Part shown: positions 6,295 to 8,024 of the stretch, one piece after another
Numbering within the stretch: the stretch's first letter is position 1
Layout: every line of letters starts with the position of its first letter
Made by a program: the position numbers and the translations under genes
Source of the DNA: an uncultured Collinsella sp.
GTDB lineage: Bacteria; Actinomycetota; Coriobacteriia; Coriobacteriales; Coriobacteriaceae
Direction: 5' to 3'
Length of the DNA: 8,024 bases
NCBI GenBank assembly: GCA_900548565.1
Contig: URKV01000084.1
Span: 1-8,024, forward strand
Notes under the pieces: model-generated
Database searches by the model: none
Told to the model about the DNA's origin: nothing
Seen by the model: only the letters and a program-made list of their open reading frames with translations

Positions 6295-6981
6295 TTACGC
6301 CTCAAGCGCAGCCTTGAACCAACTTGTAATACTCGTGGGGTGCGTAATGGCAGTGCCTACGACAACTGCCCAGGCGCCCGCATCAATCGCGGCGCGGGCC
6401 TCCTCGGGCGTGTGCACGCGGCCCTCGCAGATGATGGGAAGGCCGGGAAACTCCTCGGTCGCCTGACGCAGGAGCGGCAGATCGGGACCGTCGGCCATGG
6501 TGCAATCGATAGCGGCGACACCGTGAGAAAGCGTGGTGGACACCAGGTCGAAGCCCATGTCGACAGCACGACGAATATCCTCGATGGTGGCACAGTCAGC
6601 CATCAGGAGCACGCCCTCCTCATGCAGCGGACGGAAGGTGTCCTCGACGGTCTTGCCATCGGGACGCGGGCGATCAGTGGCATCAATTGCCACGATATCG
6701 GCACCGGCGGCAACGCAGGCGCGAGCGTGGCGCAGCGTCGGCGTGATGTAGACGCCCTCGTGCCCATCCTTCCACAAGCCGATGACGGGGACCTCGCAGC
6801 GGCCCTTAATGGCGGCAATGTCGGCAAGGCCCTGGCAGCGAATGGCGGCGGCGCCGCCGAGCTCGCAAGCGCGAGACATTTGAGCCATGGTCTCGGGCGT
6901 GCGAAGCGGCTCGCCCATATACGCCTGAACGCTCACGACGAGCTTGCCCTTCAGGGATTGAATCAAAGGATCAACGGTCAT
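6295..6981 (-). CDS. nanE: N-acetylmannosamine-6-phosphate 2-epimerase
   Basis: Converts ManNAc-6-P to GlcNAc-6-P in the catabolism of sialic acid or N-acetylmannosamine; a cytosolic TIM-barrel enzyme. The product is 228 residues, normal for NanE. The N-terminus LKGKLVVSVQAYMGEPL is typical. Arg48 lies in AAIRCQG, the probable catalytic Lys71 in VIGLWKDG, and Asp129 in MADC. DLVSTTLSHG (145-154) and ICEGRVHTPEEA (184-195) with the probable catalytic Glu186 follow, then WAVVVGTAITHPTSITSWF (204-222). Residue roles are taken from the family by motif position. ATG at 6981 is preferred to an upstream in-frame TTG at 7002 because it fits the family and has GAAAGG (6998-6993) 11 nt upstream, the same layout as pgk. 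It is downstream of a ROK kinase gene, which would supply its substrate. Confidence 0.95.
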   Translation of the reverse strand: MTVDPLIQSLKGKLVVSVQAYMGEPLRTPETMAQMSRACELGGAAAIRCQGLADIAAIKGRCEVPVIGLWKDGHEGVYITPTLRHARACVAAGADIVAIDATDRPRPDGKTVEDTFRPLHEEGVLLMADCATIEDIRRAVDMGFDLVSTTLSHGVAAIDCTMADGPDLPLLRQATEEFPGLPIICEGRVHTPEEARAAIDAGAWAVVVGTAITHPTSITSWFKAALEA

Positions 6982-7006
6982 GTTCGACTCAACCTTTCTC
7001 AAAACA

Positions 7007-7104
7007 GCCTTCTAAGACACCGCACCTTGACGTTCAAACCGTCGCTCGCGTACCGAAGTACGCTTCGCTCCACTTTCACGTCAATCTGCGGCACCTCAGA
7101 AGGC
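7007..7104 (-). ncRNA. Long structured RNA element between the ROK kinase gene and nanE
   Basis: In the minus-strand transcript two 27-nt arms (7104-7078 and 7033-7007) form 25 pairs, 21 Watson-Crick and 4 G-U, interrupted only by one 2x2 internal loop (GA opposite GG). The enclosed 44 nt contain a separate 6-bp hairpin GCGUAC-UUCG-GUACGC (7063-7048) capped by a C(UUCG)G tetraloop, flanked by purine-rich loops. The four G-U pairs would be A-C mismatches in the other strand, so the fold fits RNA from the nanE operon strand. The stem starts 17 nt after the kinase stop and ends 8 nt before the nanE ribosome binding site. TGTTTT follows it, a weak U-tract. It could be an attenuator, an RNase III processing site, a mobile palindromic repeat or a regulatory leader. 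The fold is directly visible; the function is unknown. Confidence 0.6.
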
Positions 7105-7121
7105 GAACTTGGTAGTTATGT

Positions 7122-7976
7122 TTACTTCAACGACGCAAGAAGGTGTTCGGCGGCACCGATAAGCGGCGCGTCGCCCTCCAGAGAACCGATGAGGATCGGC
7201 GTGTCCTGAAGCGGGTCGAGCGCCTGGCTGACGTAGCCCTCGTGTACCGAGTCCTTCCACGTTTGCGAACGCCAATCGGGACCCTGGTGAATCACACCTC
7301 CCGAAAGCACGATAACCTCGGGATCCAAGATGTTGGCAAGCGAGCCCAAGCTGGCGCCCAGCGCAAAGCCGGCGTCATGGATGACCTCGGTCGCCTTTGC
7401 GTCGCCCGCACGGCACAGGTCGTTCACGTCGCGACCGACCGAAGGACGGCTGGGGTCGACGCGACCAAAGCGCTCATCGTACATACGACCAATGGAAGTG
7501 CCGGAAGCAACCGACTCAAGATGACCGGAACGCCCGCAGGCGCAGGGAATGCCAGCGGCAGCCGAGCACTCGATGTGGCCCATATGACCGGCAGCACCAT
7601 GGAAGCCCTGCATCACACGGCCGTTCTCGACATATGCGCCGCCGATGCCCGTGCCGATGCCCAAGCACAAAACGGAGAACTTGCCTTTGCCGACGCCCCA
7701 GTGGGCCTCGCCCAGAGCATGAGCCTGCACGTCGCCCACCACGGCAACGGGGAGACCAAGGTCCTCGCGCAGACGCGGCCCCAACTGAACGCCGGACCAG
7801 CCGGGCATGATCTCGTTGGCATACGCGATGGCGCCCGTCTTGGGGTCGACGACACCGGCGGCGCCAATACCGATACCGAGGACCTCGACATCGGGGTTCG
7901 CCTCGAGAGCAGCCTTGATGGACGCCTCGATGCGCTGGAAAACTGCCTCGCCGCCTTCTTGGGCCTCGGTGGGAAC
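7122..7976 (-). CDS. ROK family sugar kinase, probable N-acetylmannosamine kinase, 5' end missing (partial)
   Basis: ROK kinases phosphorylate sugars with ATP. Next to nanE the likeliest substrate is N-acetylmannosamine (NanK), but glucokinase is an alternative. The native part has 284 residues beginning VPTEAQEGG; the first residues of the open frame (MYKRQ) are adapter. Roughly 30-40 N-terminal residues are lost, including the phosphate-binding DIGGTK loop. Visible are GIGIGAAGVVD (34-44), the catalytic Asp82 in GDVQAHALGE, LGIGTGIGG (105-113), the ROK zinc region GHMGHIE followed by CACGRSGHLE (145-154), and SLANILDPEVIVLSGGV (212-228). Departures from the usual ROK pattern are Gly for the Asn before the catalytic Asp, His for the Glu in the usual ExGH motif, and His for the third zinc Cys. 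I recall similar His variants in actinobacterial ROK kinases but cannot check. The gene ends 17 nt before the structured element. Confidence 0.88.
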   Translation of the reverse strand, partial: VPTEAQEGGEAVFQRIEASIKAALEANPDVEVLGIGIGAAGVVDPKTGAIAYANEIMPGWSGVQLGPRLREDLGLPVAVVGDVQAHALGEAHWGVGKGKFSVLCLGIGTGIGGAYVENGRVMQGFHGAAGHMGHIECSAAAGIPCACGRSGHLESVASGTSIGRMYDERFGRVDPSRPSVGRDVNDLCRAGDAKATEVIHDAGFALGASLGSLANILDPEVIVLSGGVIHQGPDWRSQTWKDSVHEGYVSQALDPLQDTPILIGSLEGDAPLIGAAEHLLASLK

Positions 7977-8024
7977 CTGTCTCTTATACACATCTCCGAG
8001 CCCACGAGACTCCTGAGCATCTCG
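7977..8024. other. Nextera transposon adapter (i7 side) with index, not native sequence
   Basis: Positions 7977-7995 are the mosaic end CTGTCTCTTATACACATCT, 7996-8010 are CCGAGCCCACGAGAC, 8011-8018 are TCCTGAGC (which I recall as Nextera i7 index N704), and 8019-8024 are ATCTCG, the start of the P7 flank. Native sequence ends at 7976. Confidence 0.98.

Noticed and set aside
6199..7209. Plus-strand open frame opposite nanE
   Set aside because: It is antisense to nanE and runs through the structured intergenic element. There is no protein signature.
26..7976. Defence, CRISPR, phage or mobile-element content
   Set aside because: All native coding sequence is accounted for by seven conserved metabolic or regulatory genes. 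There are no direct repeats, integrase or transposase genes, or tRNA attachment sites.
7977..7991. MYKRQ as the N-terminus of the ROK kinase
   Set aside because: These five codons are Nextera mosaic-end sequence. The true N-terminus with DIGGTK lies outside the window.

Overview
The window is a chromosomal housekeeping segment from a fairly GC-rich bacterium, most likely a member of the Actinobacteria and probably a gut Coriobacteriia such as Collinsella. The placement rests on the order rapZ-whiA-gapA-pgk-tpiA, an arrangement I associate with Actinobacteria, on the RapZ Walker A loop carrying Arg in place of Lys, on a ROK kinase with a CxCGxxGH zinc loop, and on overall base composition. It is an inference; no 16S or other marker is present. 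Both ends are Nextera transposon adapters (1-25 and 7977-8024), so native sequence is only 26-7976 and the two outermost genes are cut by library ends, not by biology.

All seven genes lie on the minus strand, so transcription runs from right to left. From the right: a ROK-family sugar kinase lacking its N-terminus (probable nanK), a 98-nt region that folds into a long stem, and nanE. Together the two genes suggest sialic acid or N-acetylmannosamine catabolism, giving ManNAc-6-P and then GlcNAc-6-P. A terminator-like hairpin follows nanE and touches the ribosome binding site of rapZ. rapZ and whiA are 6 nt apart; the yvcK gene that commonly lies between them is absent.

A 193-nt AT-rich gap separates whiA from gapA and holds a likely gapA promoter, a perfect 14-bp LacI-family-like palindrome and a second inverted repeat over the -35 box. 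gapA ends at a strong intrinsic terminator. Then pgk, tpiA and gpmI follow as a tight cluster (8-nt overlap, then a 5-nt gap); gpmI runs off the left end. Together these four genes cover glycolysis from glyceraldehyde-3-phosphate to 2-phosphoglycerate plus triose interconversion.

No gene-free stretch exceeds 300 bases. I see no tRNA, rRNA, CRISPR array, insertion sequence, phage gene or defence system. The best candidate for something undescribed is the structured RNA between the ROK kinase gene and nanE (7007-7104): 25 of 27 arm positions pair, and four of them pair only as G-U in the minus-strand transcript.
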